Positions 1 through 7,628 are shown, numbered from the stretch's first letter. The stretch: DNA of 18,892 nt from CAYXVB01 sp964467785 (GCA_964467785.1 CAYXVB010000066.1:1-18892); one strand, 5' to 3'. Program-made: numbers and translations. Notes: generated from the letters alone by a model not told the origin.

Positions 1-943
1 CCTGCACCTTGGATCCGCAGAGTGACGCGATATGCGCAAGTCCGGAGTCGTTGCTGACCGTAAATCGGGCGCCGCGGAAAATCTTCCAAAGCGAAGCCGG
101 AGATCCGATCGCGGTCATATCGACGAGCTTGAGTGTATCGTCGCTACAGAGCCTTTCAGCGAGCGGAATCTCGGCCACTCCGCCCACCACGAGCCCGATC
201 AAACCAGTTTCTTTCGCGATTATCCGAGCCAGTTCGCAAAAACGGTCCACGGGCCAGCGCCGGGTTTCCGCAGCGCTACCGGGAGCAAGAACCCAGTAAT
301 GAGGAACAGGAGGATCCACAGCCTCCGCATCAGGCCAGGCGCGGGCGGCGTCAAACTTCTCGACCACGCCCGGCACCCCGGTATCCCCTGGATCGGCGAG
401 AATGCCCACGTTTTCGACCGCGATCTTTGCCTCGGGCGGGAGACCCCAAAACTCCGACGCCTCGCGATCGGCCACTCCAGGCTCCGGCAGCAGTCCGGCG
501 TAGATATCGGAACGGTGGCTCTTAACGTCGCTGCGCAACGGAGGAAGCTTGTCCGTAAGCAGGAATCCTCGCCCGTCCATCACATAGCCGCGCCGGACCC
601 TGGCACCGCTGCGCCAGAGTTCCCAAGCGGCTGAAAACGAATTTGGAAGAGTGATCCCGATATCCCACGGGCCGGCGGACCTCAACTCCTCAGCCCCTTC
701 CTGAAGCGCGCTGACTCGCGAGAGGAAGCCTTTTCCTTTCGCCCGGGGCAGGACGAGCACCTCGTCGACACAGTCCATGAACTGCACCGACTTGACCCAG
801 GACACGCACGCCGCGGTAATCCGCGCGTGAGGATAGGTTCTCCGCAGCCAGTAAAAGAACGGGTACGCCAATACCTGGTCGCCGATCCAATTCGGGGATC
901 GGACCAGGATTCTTTTCGGTCCCGCCAGGCTCGCCGAAGTCAT
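1..943 (-). CDS. waaF: WaaF-type lipopolysaccharide heptosyltransferase (GT9 family), 3' end cut off
   Basis: The frame from ATG at 941-943 is open to the left edge, giving about 314 residues with no stop, so the C-terminus lies outside. The N-terminus carries ILVRSPNWIGDQVLAYPFF, the hallmark start of ADP-heptose:LPS heptosyltransferase II (RSPNW-GD). Near the cut end is FTVSNDSGLAHIASLCG, matching the conserved NDSG-H-A nucleotide-sugar motif of glycosyltransferase family 9. By family knowledge it transfers heptose to the LPS inner core in the cytoplasm. The start overlaps the stop of the upstream lipoprotein gene by 4 bases (ATGA), so translation is probably coupled. Its position after the lipid A genes fits core synthesis. 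The heptosyltransferase family is clear; WaaF rather than WaaC or a paralogue, and the exact acceptor, are less certain. Confidence 0.88.
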   Translation of the reverse strand, partial: MTSASLAGPKRILVRSPNWIGDQVLAYPFFYWLRRTYPHARITAACVSWVKSVQFMDCVDEVLVLPRAKGKGFLSRVSALQEGAEELRSAGPWDIGITLPNSFSAAWELWRSGARVRRGYVMDGRGFLLTDKLPPLRSDVKSHRSDIYAGLLPEPGVADREASEFWGLPPEAKIAVENVGILADPGDTGVPGVVEKFDAARAWPDAEAVDPPVPHYWVLAPGSAAETRRWPVDRFCELARIIAKETGLIGLVVGGVAEIPLAERLCSDDTLKLVDMTAIGSPASLWKIFRGARFTVSNDSGLAHIASLCGSKVQ

Positions 944-2046
944 GGGGACTGCTCACCTGCCGCCGCTTCGGGCTGCGCGTCCGGCGACGTCCCGGCGCGG
1001 ATGCTGCGCACGCGCGCGTAAACCGTACCGACCTTGATGCGGAATTCCGCTTTGACGAAGAAATGCCGATCGTCGTCCGTAAACCACATATAGCTTTCGC
1101 CGGCCTTTTTGACCACGCCGTGGGTGGCCACTTCCTCGGGACGCACCACCACGGTGTTGAACTCGCCGACCAGCGTGTCCAGCGACTCTTTGCGAATCAC
1201 CGAAAGCGTGGTCGTCGTCATCTTGCCCTCGGAAATCACTGGAATTCGAAGCACGTCGCCCACTTTAAGAGGTTGCGCTCGGATGTAATAAATCATCGAA
1301 AGCCAATCCTGCGAGAATGGCTCGATCTCTCCGTACTCCTTTTCCTCGTGCGGATTGCCTGACTGCCCCTCGGCCGGACGCCAGCGGTTCCAGTAGAAGG
1401 TCTGGCGCTTGTCGTGGTCATTGAGCTCCACGGCGTCGCGATACTGCTTGCTCTCGTCCTGCAGCAGCCGGAAACGATGCGAATACAGCCCATCGTAATC
1501 GACATAAGTTTCTACCATGTCGGACACTTTGTAGATGAGGCTGTAGAGCGCGGAGGTCTTGGCCACACCCTGAAAATGATAAACCTTGCGGTCAGCGACA
1601 TACTTGTATGGAAGCACCTCGAGCGAGAACTCGCCCGCGGGCGTACCAAAATAAGTCACGTCATAGACGACACGCTCGCCCAGCCAAAAAGGAACTTTCG
1701 CGGGCCGCCGCGTCGGAATAGGCAAAGGAGCGAGACTCGGCGCGGCGACGGTTACGGCCGCGGTCTTGACCGAAGCGCCCTTTTTTTTCTTTTTCGTAGG
1801 CGCGTGCGCGACAGACGGGAGAACGGGCGAAGTCACCTCTCCCGCGACGACTCGGGGAAACGGCGATGGCGAAGTTCGCACTTCGAACTTTTCCGCCATT
1901 TCCTCGGAAAGCTCTTTAGGACGGTTCTTCTCAAGCGGATCTTCACTCTCGACACGCTTCAAACCGCCAGCACAGGCAGAGACTACCAGCGCGACGACGG
2001 CCGCTCCGGCGAAGAGAGAGTAAACGCGAGCCAATTCCCTTTGCAT
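940..2046 (-). CDS. DUF3108-containing putative outer-membrane lipoprotein
   Basis: 368 residues. The N-terminus has a basic start, a hydrophobic stretch (about 12-22) and a lipobox V-S-A-C with Cys25. Ala follows the cysteine, not Asp, so by the E. coli rule it would go to the outer membrane. Residues 30-118 are a low-complexity linker rich in Pro, Ala and Lys, including five lysines at 85-89. From FWLGERVVYDVTYFG (about 120) to about 345 the sequence resembles DUF3108, a periplasmic beta-rich domain of unknown function. The upstream gene is the LpxL-type acyltransferase, 65 bp away with a candidate promoter between; the downstream heptosyltransferase overlaps by 4 bases. An envelope role is likely from context, but no reaction can be assigned. 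No clear Shine-Dalgarno precedes this ATG. Confidence 0.82.
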   Translation of the reverse strand: MQRELARVYSLFAGAAVVALVVSACAGGLKRVESEDPLEKNRPKELSEEMAEKFEVRTSPSPFPRVVAGEVTSPVLPSVAHAPTKKKKKGASVKTAAVTVAAPSLAPLPIPTRRPAKVPFWLGERVVYDVTYFGTPAGEFSLEVLPYKYVADRKVYHFQGVAKTSALYSLIYKVSDMVETYVDYDGLYSHRFRLLQDESKQYRDAVELNDHDKRQTFYWNRWRPAEGQSGNPHEEKEYGEIEPFSQDWLSMIYYIRAQPLKVGDVLRIPVISEGKMTTTTLSVIRKESLDTLVGEFNTVVVRPEEVATHGVVKKAGESYMWFTDDDRHFFVKAEFRIKVGTVYARVRSIRAGTSPDAQPEAAAGEQSP

Positions 2047-2053
2047 TTCTGAT

Positions 2054-2082
2054 AGTTTAGGAGATTCAGACCCGATTGTCGA
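2054..2082 (-). promoter_or_regulatory. Candidate sigma70-type promoter before the DUF3108 lipoprotein gene
   Basis: On the minus strand TCGACA (2077-2082, 5 of 6 to the -35 consensus) is followed after 17 bp by TAAACT (2054-2059, 4 of 6 to the -10 consensus). It lies in the 65-bp gap after the acyltransferase gene. A start about 7 bases past the -10 would fall almost on the ATG at 2046, implying a leaderless or very short-leader message; this agrees with the lack of a visible Shine-Dalgarno. Consensus matching only. Confidence 0.35.
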
Positions 2083-2101
2083 CCAGTATCCCGTTTGTCG
2101 A
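2071..2101 (-). repeat. Short direct repeat (two 12-bp copies, 19-bp period) over the candidate -35
   Basis: Minus-strand TCGACAATCGGG (2071-2082) and TCGACAAACGGG (2090-2101) differ at one base and start 19 bp apart. The copy nearer the gene contains the candidate -35 hexamer. Such an arrangement could be a tandem regulator site, but two 12-mers this close can also arise by chance. Confidence 0.4.
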
Positions 2102-2111
2102 GGCCCTGATT

Positions 2112-3050
2112 TCAGCGGCGGGCGCGCCCCTCAGCCCATTCGTCAGGACGCAACGGTCCCAGATCCCCCTTGAATCTTCGATGGATCCACAACCACTGTC
2201 CGGGGTGAGCGTAAATATCCCGCTCGGTCTCCGCTGCATACTTGGCCGTGTTGATTCCGAGTTCACGCGAGGCATCCTCATTCCGGATCCAATCGAGCGG
2301 TGGACGGATATCGGTCACGTGAGCCCCGTCCGGACTGCGGTAGTTCACGACTGGCAACACCGTCGCGCCAGTCCTTCGAGCCAGCGTGGCAATTGCGCTC
2401 GAAGTTCCCACGGGCACACCGAATACCGGAACCCGCATGCCCACCGGCGGCCCGGTGTATTGGTCGAGCACAAAGCCCACAGTCCCCCCCCGCTTGAGGT
2501 GCCCAAGTACGTCCTTGAGGGTACGCGGCTCATAGGTTCCCGACACACCGCACTCCCGCCGCCCGCGCTCGATCAGTCGATGCAGCCATTCGGGTTTGAG
2601 ATGTTTCGTGACGATCATCAGATCCATCCCGCCGTGCAGGGCACCAGTGGCGGCCATGATCTCCCAGTTTCCGACGTGGCTCGAGAGAAAAAGCACGCCC
2701 TTCCCCTTCTCGTGGGCCGCCCGCCAATGCTCAACCCCAAGCAGCCGCCCATTCCGGAGCACAAAACGCTTCATCCACCCTCGAGGGCCGAAGAATAGAA
2801 GGATCTCGAGCGAAAGTGTCGCCAGATGAGTATAGGCCTCGTCAAAGAGCGAACGTTGCCGTTCGAGGTCTGCCGGGAAAGCAAGCGACAGATTCTCCTT
2901 CACTACGCCGGAACGGAGGCGAAGCCGGCGCAGCAATCCAGCAAGCGCGCCCACCATTCCGCGCTTCAAATGCGCAGGACCAAGTCCATACAGAAATCCT
3001 GCGATCCAAAGCAATGGACGGGCAAAAATCCAGCTCAGCCGTTCGCCCAT
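2112..3050 (-). CDS. lpxL: LpxL/HtrB-type lipid A late acyltransferase
   Basis: 312 residues, the usual size for the LpxL/LpxM family. A hydrophobic N-terminal segment (about 8-24) should anchor it to the inner membrane. The catalytic H-X4-E motif is present as SSHVGNWE (His125, Glu130). The family signature HPGQWLWIHRRFK is at 282-294, and VLDQYTGPPVGMRVPVFG at about 195-211 matches the substrate-pocket region. By family knowledge it transfers an acyl chain from acyl-ACP onto the lipid A precursor to form an acyloxyacyl group. It overlaps the upstream lpxK by 16 bases, so it is cotranscribed with it. Sequence alone does not tell LpxL from LpxM/LpxP or give the chain length; immediate linkage to lpxK supports a lipid A rather than phospholipid role. 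Confidence 0.88.
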   Translation of the reverse strand: MGERLSWIFARPLLWIAGFLYGLGPAHLKRGMVGALAGLLRRLRLRSGVVKENLSLAFPADLERQRSLFDEAYTHLATLSLEILLFFGPRGWMKRFVLRNGRLLGVEHWRAAHEKGKGVLFLSSHVGNWEIMAATGALHGGMDLMIVTKHLKPEWLHRLIERGRRECGVSGTYEPRTLKDVLGHLKRGGTVGFVLDQYTGPPVGMRVPVFGVPVGTSSAIATLARRTGATVLPVVNYRSPDGAHVTDIRPPLDWIRNEDASRELGINTAKYAAETERDIYAHPGQWLWIHRRFKGDLGPLRPDEWAEGRARR

Positions 3051-4012
3051 AGGACCCTCTCCCAGTTCTCCTGCCCTTCTTCGAACACCAGCTCCGGCTC
3101 CACGACAAAAATTTCACCGGGCCCCGCACCTCGACGCACGCCCAGTTCCCGCCATTTCACCCAGTCTTTGCCCGTGACCACCAAGCGCAGCCCCTCGGAT
3201 GTCGCACTCTTGAGCAGGCCATCGATCTGTCGAGCATCGTAACGCGCGTGGTCCGGAAACTCGATATGACGCCGAATCTCGTATCCTGACTTTTCCAAAT
3301 CCTCGCGGGCGGCCCGCCCGTCACCTAATCCGGTCACAAGGCAGACGGCCTCCTTGAACGGTCGTTCCGGCAATCGATATCGCGCGCGCACAAAGGGGAT
3401 TCCGGATACGCGCAGCCCTGCCGGCTCACGCTCGCCCTTGGTCCAGACCAATAGATGCGCGCGCGCCAACGCCCGCGCGCTTTCGCGAAAAAACGCCTCA
3501 CCGCTCGCACGCGACGTCAGCGCCACGACCTCGACATCTTTTTGGATCTTGCGATGCTGGAAGCCGTCGTCCAGGATCACGAGGTCGATCCGACGCTCAT
3601 GCACTCCCTGGGCCGCCACATCCCGTGCGCAGGATTCGAAACTCCTCCACCGATCCGCTCCGATCCCGATCCACGCTTCCGGCACAAGCTCGTGCAGCAA
3701 TGCTGCTTCGTCGCCGCACAGGTTCGCCGGCGGAGTCGCCACACCCGGCGCCAGCACTCCGCCCTTCACCTCCCAAGCGCCGCCGTAACCCCGACAGAGA
3801 ATGACCACCACCAGTCCACGACTGGAGGCCTCCCGAGCGATCCGCGCCACGAGCGGTGTCTTGCCCGCGCCACCAGCCTGGATATTCCCCACGCTCACGA
3901 CCCGAGCGGGTAGCTTCCGGGGACGGATCCAGCCTCGCCTCAGCCCATCCTCGGCCAGTCGATTGAGCCCGCTCCAAAGCAGGGACCCCGACTTGAACAC
4001 AATGGATTTCAT
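3035..4012 (-). CDS. lpxK: Tetraacyldisaccharide 4'-kinase LpxK
   Basis: 325 residues, normal for LpxK. The family P-loop appears as VVSVGNIQAGGAGKTPLVAR (about 38-57), followed by CRGYGG (73-78) and the DDGFQHR motif (148-154) that includes catalytic and metal-binding residues. It phosphorylates the 4' position of the lipid A disaccharide at the inner-membrane cytoplasmic face, using ATP. Its ATG overlaps the lpxB stop by 4 bases (ATGA), and its end overlaps the acyltransferase start by 16 bases, giving the pathway order LpxB, LpxK, LpxL. The region before the P-loop is only about 40 residues and looks amphipathic, without the clear transmembrane helix of E. coli LpxK, so membrane attachment may be peripheral. 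Confidence 0.93.
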   Translation of the reverse strand: MKSIVFKSGSLLWSGLNRLAEDGLRRGWIRPRKLPARVVSVGNIQAGGAGKTPLVARIAREASSRGLVVVILCRGYGGAWEVKGGVLAPGVATPPANLCGDEAALLHELVPEAWIGIGADRWRSFESCARDVAAQGVHERRIDLVILDDGFQHRKIQKDVEVVALTSRASGEAFFRESARALARAHLLVWTKGEREPAGLRVSGIPFVRARYRLPERPFKEAVCLVTGLGDGRAAREDLEKSGYEIRRHIEFPDHARYDARQIDGLLKSATSEGLRLVVTGKDWVKWRELGVRRGAGPGEIFVVEPELVFEEGQENWERVLWANG

Positions 4013-5229
4013 TCGCGATGGCCTTTCCGGATCTCCCGCTCCAGCGCGATGATTTCGTCCGCGATCCGCTCGGAGGGGGATGGGCCGCCCACCCCGAGCT
4101 TCTCACGAAGTCGGGCACAATCCCTCCTGGCCCGCTCCCCCCGTACCGGATCCCGAAGCAACGCAATCGCTTCGCGCGCCAGATTCGCCGGTGTCGCGTC
4201 TTCGCAAAGCAGCTCGGTCATCGCAGGGCGCTCCTTTGGCTCGATGCCATCGGCCACAAGATTAACAAGCCCCACCGGCCCGCGATAAGTCAGTACATGC
4301 TTGAACAAAAAACCGGTGAGCCAGCTCGGCTTGTAAACCACGGCATGCGGACAACCCAAAAGCCCCGCCTCAAGAGTCGAGGTACCTGACTTGATGAGCC
4401 CCGCATCCGAAGCGATTTGCGCCAAATGGGATTTACCGGCCAAAATACGGATATCGAGCAGCGACGCCGCCTCGGACCATCCCGCGACCCAGGCCTCCAC
4501 GCGCATCGCAACCGCCTTCTCGTCCGCCGTTCCTGGCACCGGCATGAGAACTACGAGTCGCTCACGCAGTTCCTCGGCAGTCATTGCCGCGGCCTCAAGC
4601 ATCATCTCCAGATGCGCCGCGATCTCAGCGGGCCTGCTCCCTGGCATAAGGAGGAGCACGCGATCTCCGACGGAAATGCCCAAACACTCTCTTGCCGCTT
4701 CGCGTGACATTTCCCAAGGCAGCTCATCGAGGAGCGGATTGCCAATGTAGCGATAATCCACTCCGTGCGAACGGTAAAACTCGCCCTCGAAAGGAAGAAT
4801 GCCCAGCACGCGCACGTAGTCCTCGCGCAAGCGCCTCACCCGCTTCTTGCGCCAAACCCAAACCTTGGGAGGAATGAAATTCATCGCGGGGATCCGGAAC
4901 GCCCGCAACCGGGCCGCCAACTTGAAATGAAAGTCCGGATAATCGATCAAAAGCGCGATATCCGGTCGCTCCTCCCGGGCCGCGCTCGTGATCCGCCCCA
5001 GAGCACGCAGGATTCGCGGAAGCTTTGCGAGTACTTCGGTCGTGCCCATCGAAAGGAGCTCGCTCGAAGGTACGACCACCCGCAGCCCCTGCGCGGAAAG
5101 CGCAGGCCCCCCGACTCCGAACGCGTCCAACGTCTCGCCTTTTTCCGCGAGCTTTGCCCTCAACGCCTTAAGCACCGCGGCGCCGTGCGCGTCGGAAGAG
5201 GCTTCAGCAGCGGAGACGAGTAGCTTCAC
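4009..5229 (-). CDS. lpxB: Lipid-A-disaccharide synthase LpxB (with divergent motifs)
   Basis: 406 residues, slightly longer than the E. coli enzyme (382). By family it condenses UDP-2,3-diacylglucosamine with lipid X to make the beta-1,6 disaccharide, at the cytoplasmic membrane face. Conserved features include LLIDYPDFHFKL (Asp96, Asp99; Asp96 aligns with E. coli Asp98), VLGILPFEGEFY, MPGSRPAE (196-202) and IKSGTSTLEAG (279-289). Two usually constant motifs differ: GEASGD is AEASSD (8-13), and SPSVWAWR is PPKVWVWR (120-127). A gap-free junction (TGA then ATG) joins it to lpxA and a 4-base overlap to lpxK. The order leaves no doubt about family, but the changes in the substrate-binding region are unusual. 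The UDP-2,3-diacylglucosamine hydrolase often found between lpxA and lpxB is absent. Confidence 0.92.
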   Translation of the reverse strand: MKLLVSAAEASSDAHGAAVLKALRAKLAEKGETLDAFGVGGPALSAQGLRVVVPSSELLSMGTTEVLAKLPRILRALGRITSAAREERPDIALLIDYPDFHFKLAARLRAFRIPAMNFIPPKVWVWRKKRVRRLREDYVRVLGILPFEGEFYRSHGVDYRYIGNPLLDELPWEMSREAARECLGISVGDRVLLLMPGSRPAEIAAHLEMMLEAAAMTAEELRERLVVLMPVPGTADEKAVAMRVEAWVAGWSEAASLLDIRILAGKSHLAQIASDAGLIKSGTSTLEAGLLGCPHAVVYKPSWLTGFLFKHVLTYRGPVGLVNLVADGIEPKERPAMTELLCEDATPANLAREAIALLRDPVRGERARRDCARLREKLGVGGPSPSERIADEIIALEREIRKGHRE

Positions 5230-6003
5230 TCAGCGGACAACCCCGCACTCGCTGCCACGAATGAACGCGACGAACTTCCGAATCTCAGGGATCTCGCCAA
5301 ACTGCGACTCGATCTCGAGCAGGCACTGCTCTTTTTGGACGTCATGACGGGTCCAAAGCTTGATGACCTCGTTGATTCGCGAGATCGTTTCCGCAGTGAA
5401 TCCCCGACGACGCAGACCGACGATGTTGGCACCTTTGATCAGGCAGGGACGTGCGCCTACCGCGATCGCGAAAGGCGGAACATCCTTTTCAACGGCCGAT
5501 TGTCCCCCGATGTAAGCATGGGCCCCGATCCGGCAAAACTGCGCGACCGCGGAGACCCCACCAAGCGTGACATAGTCCTCGATGGTCACGTGTCCCGCCA
5601 ACGTTCCGACGTTGGCGATGATGCAGTGATCCCCCATTCGGACGTCATGGCCAAGATGGGTATAAGCCATAAGGAGATTGTGACTGCCCATCTGGGTGAT
5701 TCCGCCGCCGCCCACAGTACCGAGATTCAACGTGCAGCTCTCGCGGATGGTATTCTTGTCGCCGATGATCAGACGGGTGTCCTCACCCTTGTACTTGAGA
5801 TCCTGCGGAGCAGCGCCCACAACCGAGAACGGGAAAAAGATGTTCTCCTCACCGATCTCCGTCGAGCCGTCGATCACGACGTGGCTCATGAGCCGAGTGC
5901 CACGGCCAATCTTGACCTTAGGCCCCACGGTACACCAAGGTCCGATTTCCACGCTCGGATCGATCGCCGCTTCAGGATGAACAATCGCGCTCGGATGAAT
6001 CAT
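5230..6003 (-). CDS. lpxA: UDP-GlcNAc O-acyltransferase LpxA
   Basis: 257 residues from ATG at 6001-6003. I chose this start because AGAAGGA precedes it at about 8 bases and the protein then begins MIHPSAIVHP, as LpxA does. An alternative start at 6036 would add 11 residues and overlap fabZ. Left-handed beta-helix hexapeptide repeats fill the N-terminal two-thirds. Motifs are QDLKYKGEDTRLIIGD, RESCTLNLGT, and LLMAYTHLGHD with His116 and catalytic His119 (E. coli His122/His125). Gly167 aligns with the E. coli ruler residue Gly173. It transfers 3-hydroxyacyl from ACP to the 3-OH of UDP-GlcNAc, the first lipid A step. RGTVQGG-type sequence is LGTVGGGG, so the family His-Arg pair is replaced by Asn-Leu. 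Confidence 0.95.
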   Translation of the reverse strand: MIHPSAIVHPEAAIDPSVEIGPWCTVGPKVKIGRGTRLMSHVVIDGSTEIGEENIFFPFSVVGAAPQDLKYKGEDTRLIIGDKNTIRESCTLNLGTVGGGGITQMGSHNLLMAYTHLGHDVRMGDHCIIANVGTLAGHVTIEDYVTLGGVSAVAQFCRIGAHAYIGGQSAVEKDVPPFAIAVGARPCLIKGANIVGLRRRGFTAETISRINEVIKLWTRHDVQKEQCLLEIESQFGEIPEIRKFVAFIRGSECGVVR

Positions 6004-6019
6004 AGGTTTAATCCTTCTT

Positions 6020-6538
6020 TCAGGCGCCTGCGCCATTGGCGATCAGGTTGGCCAAGATGTCGGCTTCGGCGACCACCCGCCCATCTACGGTGGCCTTGCA
6101 CTGGAAGCCCCAGAGCTTGCCGCGCATCTTAGTGATCACCGATTCGATCCGGAGCAGATCTCCGGGCACGACTGGCCTGCGGAAGCGCGCGCCGTCCACG
6201 CCCACCAGGACGCATTGGAAGTCCCGAGCCAGGCGATCGATATCCTTGGCCAAATACGGGTACAACGCCAGGCTGGAGACCTGCGCCATCGCCTCGATGA
6301 TCAGCACGCCCGGCATGATCGAAAACTGAGGAAAATGACCTTGAAAAAAAGGCTCGTTGTAAGTGACAGCCTTGATGCCCACGCATCGAGAACCGACCTT
6401 GCCATCCGGAGAGGAAACGTCGTTCACGTCGCCCGCCGGCTGAATTTCAAGCACGCGATCCACCAAGAGGAACGGCGCCCGATGGGGCAGAAACTTGCGA
6501 ATCTCGTCAATGCTCAGTTGGTATTTTTTCTCACTCAT
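6020..6538 (-). CDS. fabZ: 3-hydroxyacyl-ACP dehydratase FabZ
   Basis: 172 residues. The hot-dog fold signature begins IRKFLPHRAPFLLVDRV (13-29). The active site is QGHFPQFSIMPGVLIIEAMAQ region: His68 in GHFP and Glu82 in EAMAQ. It dehydrates 3-hydroxyacyl-ACP in fatty acid elongation, so it competes with LpxA and LpxD for the same hydroxyacyl-ACP pool, which explains its classic position between them. It is about 20 residues longer than E. coli FabZ, largely from an insertion at about 34-50 (PAGDVNDVSSPDGKVGS). The start overlaps the lpxD end by 8 bases; no strong Shine-Dalgarno is seen, so coupled translation is likely. No fusion to LpxC is present. Confidence 0.94.
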   Translation of the reverse strand: MSEKKYQLSIDEIRKFLPHRAPFLLVDRVLEIQPAGDVNDVSSPDGKVGSRCVGIKAVTYNEPFFQGHFPQFSIMPGVLIIEAMAQVSSLALYPYLAKDIDRLARDFQCVLVGVDGARFRRPVVPGDLLRIESVITKMRGKLWGFQCKATVDGRVVAEADILANLIANGAGA

Positions 6539-7628
6539 GTCGCTTGTTCTTTTCGGTGTTTTTCTCGGCGATCAGCCGGTTCAATTGCGCGTGGGCCTTA
6601 AAATGCTCGCGATACTCGCGCTGGGGATTACCCACCGCGATCGTCCCGGGCGGCACATCTTTCGTGATCAGAGCCAAAGCGCCAATGCTCGCGCCGTCAC
6701 CAACCTGCACATCATTGGTTATTCCGGTCAAACCGCCGACCTGTACGAAGCGGCCGATCGCCGCACGGCCCGCCAGACAGGTTCCGCCCGCGATTACCGT
6801 GCCTTCGCCCACCCGCGCGTTGTGGCCAACATGCACGAGATTATCCAATTTAGCCTGCGAGTCGATACGGGTCTCTCCAAAGGTGCCGCGGTCCAAGGTA
6901 CAGTTCGCGCCGATTTCCACATCGTCACCGATCACGACTCGACCCAGATGATAGATCTTCTGGTGCCCAATGACGGACTTGCCTTCCCGCCGAGGGGCGT
7001 AGCCAAACCCATCGGAACCGATCACGCTTCCCGCATGGATCCGCACGCGGTCTCCGATCCAGGTCCACTCGTAGATCGTAACCCCAGGAAAAAGCACTCC
7101 ATCCGCGCCGATCATCGCGTCTGGACCCACATTGCACCCCGGATACAACTGAGTCCGCGCCCCGATCCGGACTCTCGGGCCGATCACGCAGTTCGGGCCA
7201 ATGATCGCATCGGACGCGACCTCCGCAGTCGAATCCACCAGTGCCGTAGGATGCACCTCACCAAACTTTACGGTCCCAGGCAGATGCGCGACACTGGACA
7301 TCCTCTCAGCAAACCTCTCGGAGAGAACACCCAAAGCGAGATAGGGATCTGCGCAAGCGATCACTGCGGCATTCTTCCAAACCATGAGGCCCGAGGCCTC
7401 CAGATGCTTGACGAAGGGCTCGCCCGTGATCAGAACTCCGCAGTTCGCCTGAGGCAACTCCTTTTCATAGGCACGCGCGAAAAAGAAGGCGAGCTCTGAG
7501 GGCTCAGAGCCGCCCAGGGGCACGGGCCGGACGACACAGATCGAGTCCCGGCTAGCGCCAATCGCCGCCTCGTTGGCAAGTCGTCCTCCGGTAAACCGGA
7601 GAATGTCGGATACCGTGAGTCCCTTCAT
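6531..7628 (-). CDS. lpxD: UDP-3-O-acylglucosamine N-acyltransferase LpxD
   Basis: 365 residues (E. coli 341). An N-terminal uridine-binding domain (about 1-110) precedes a long hexapeptide-repeat beta helix (about 122-330) and a helical, charged C-terminus ending EKNTEKNKRHE. Diagnostic motifs are SVIGSDGFGYAP (201-212), TLDRGTFGETRI (244-255) and KLDNLVHVGHNARVG, where His269 matches the catalytic His239 of E. coli. It adds the second 3-hydroxyacyl chain, to the 2-amino group of the glucosamine, in the cytoplasm. The ATG overlaps the upstream OmpH-family stop by one base (TGATG), and the end overlaps fabZ by 8 bases. The Cys/Asp-rich stretch at 89-94 is not diagnostic. Identification is secure. 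Confidence 0.95.
   Translation of the reverse strand: MKGLTVSDILRFTGGRLANEAAIGASRDSICVVRPVPLGGSEPSELAFFFARAYEKELPQANCGVLITGEPFVKHLEASGLMVWKNAAVIACADPYLALGVLSERFAERMSSVAHLPGTVKFGEVHPTALVDSTAEVASDAIIGPNCVIGPRVRIGARTQLYPGCNVGPDAMIGADGVLFPGVTIYEWTWIGDRVRIHAGSVIGSDGFGYAPRREGKSVIGHQKIYHLGRVVIGDDVEIGANCTLDRGTFGETRIDSQAKLDNLVHVGHNARVGEGTVIAGGTCLAGRAAIGRFVQVGGLTGITNDVQVGDGASIGALALITKDVPPGTIAVGNPQREYREHFKAHAQLNRLIAEKNTEKNKRHE

Noticed and set aside
32..634. 200-residue plus-strand ORF
   Set aside because: Antisense shadow of the heptosyltransferase; Arg/Pro/His-rich with no motif.
690..956. 88-residue minus-strand ORF near the left edge
   Set aside because: It overlaps the WaaF-type gene in another frame. 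The real frame begins at ATG 943 with RSPNWIGD and runs off the window; the 88-residue product has no family features.
1414..2052. 212-residue plus-strand ORF
   Set aside because: Antisense to the DUF3108 gene; composition rich in Arg and His, typical of a shadow frame.
5230..6036. LpxA start at 6036
   Set aside because: It would overlap fabZ by 17 bases and has no SD; the inner ATG at 6003 has AGAAGGA and the family-like N-terminus.
5335..6132. 265-residue plus-strand ORF
   Set aside because: Antisense to lpxA; no domain and no ribosome-binding site that I could see.
6495..7499. 334-residue plus-strand ORF
   Set aside because: Long but antisense to lpxD, where motifs and catalytic His are exact. 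Its length reflects codon bias in the opposite strand.
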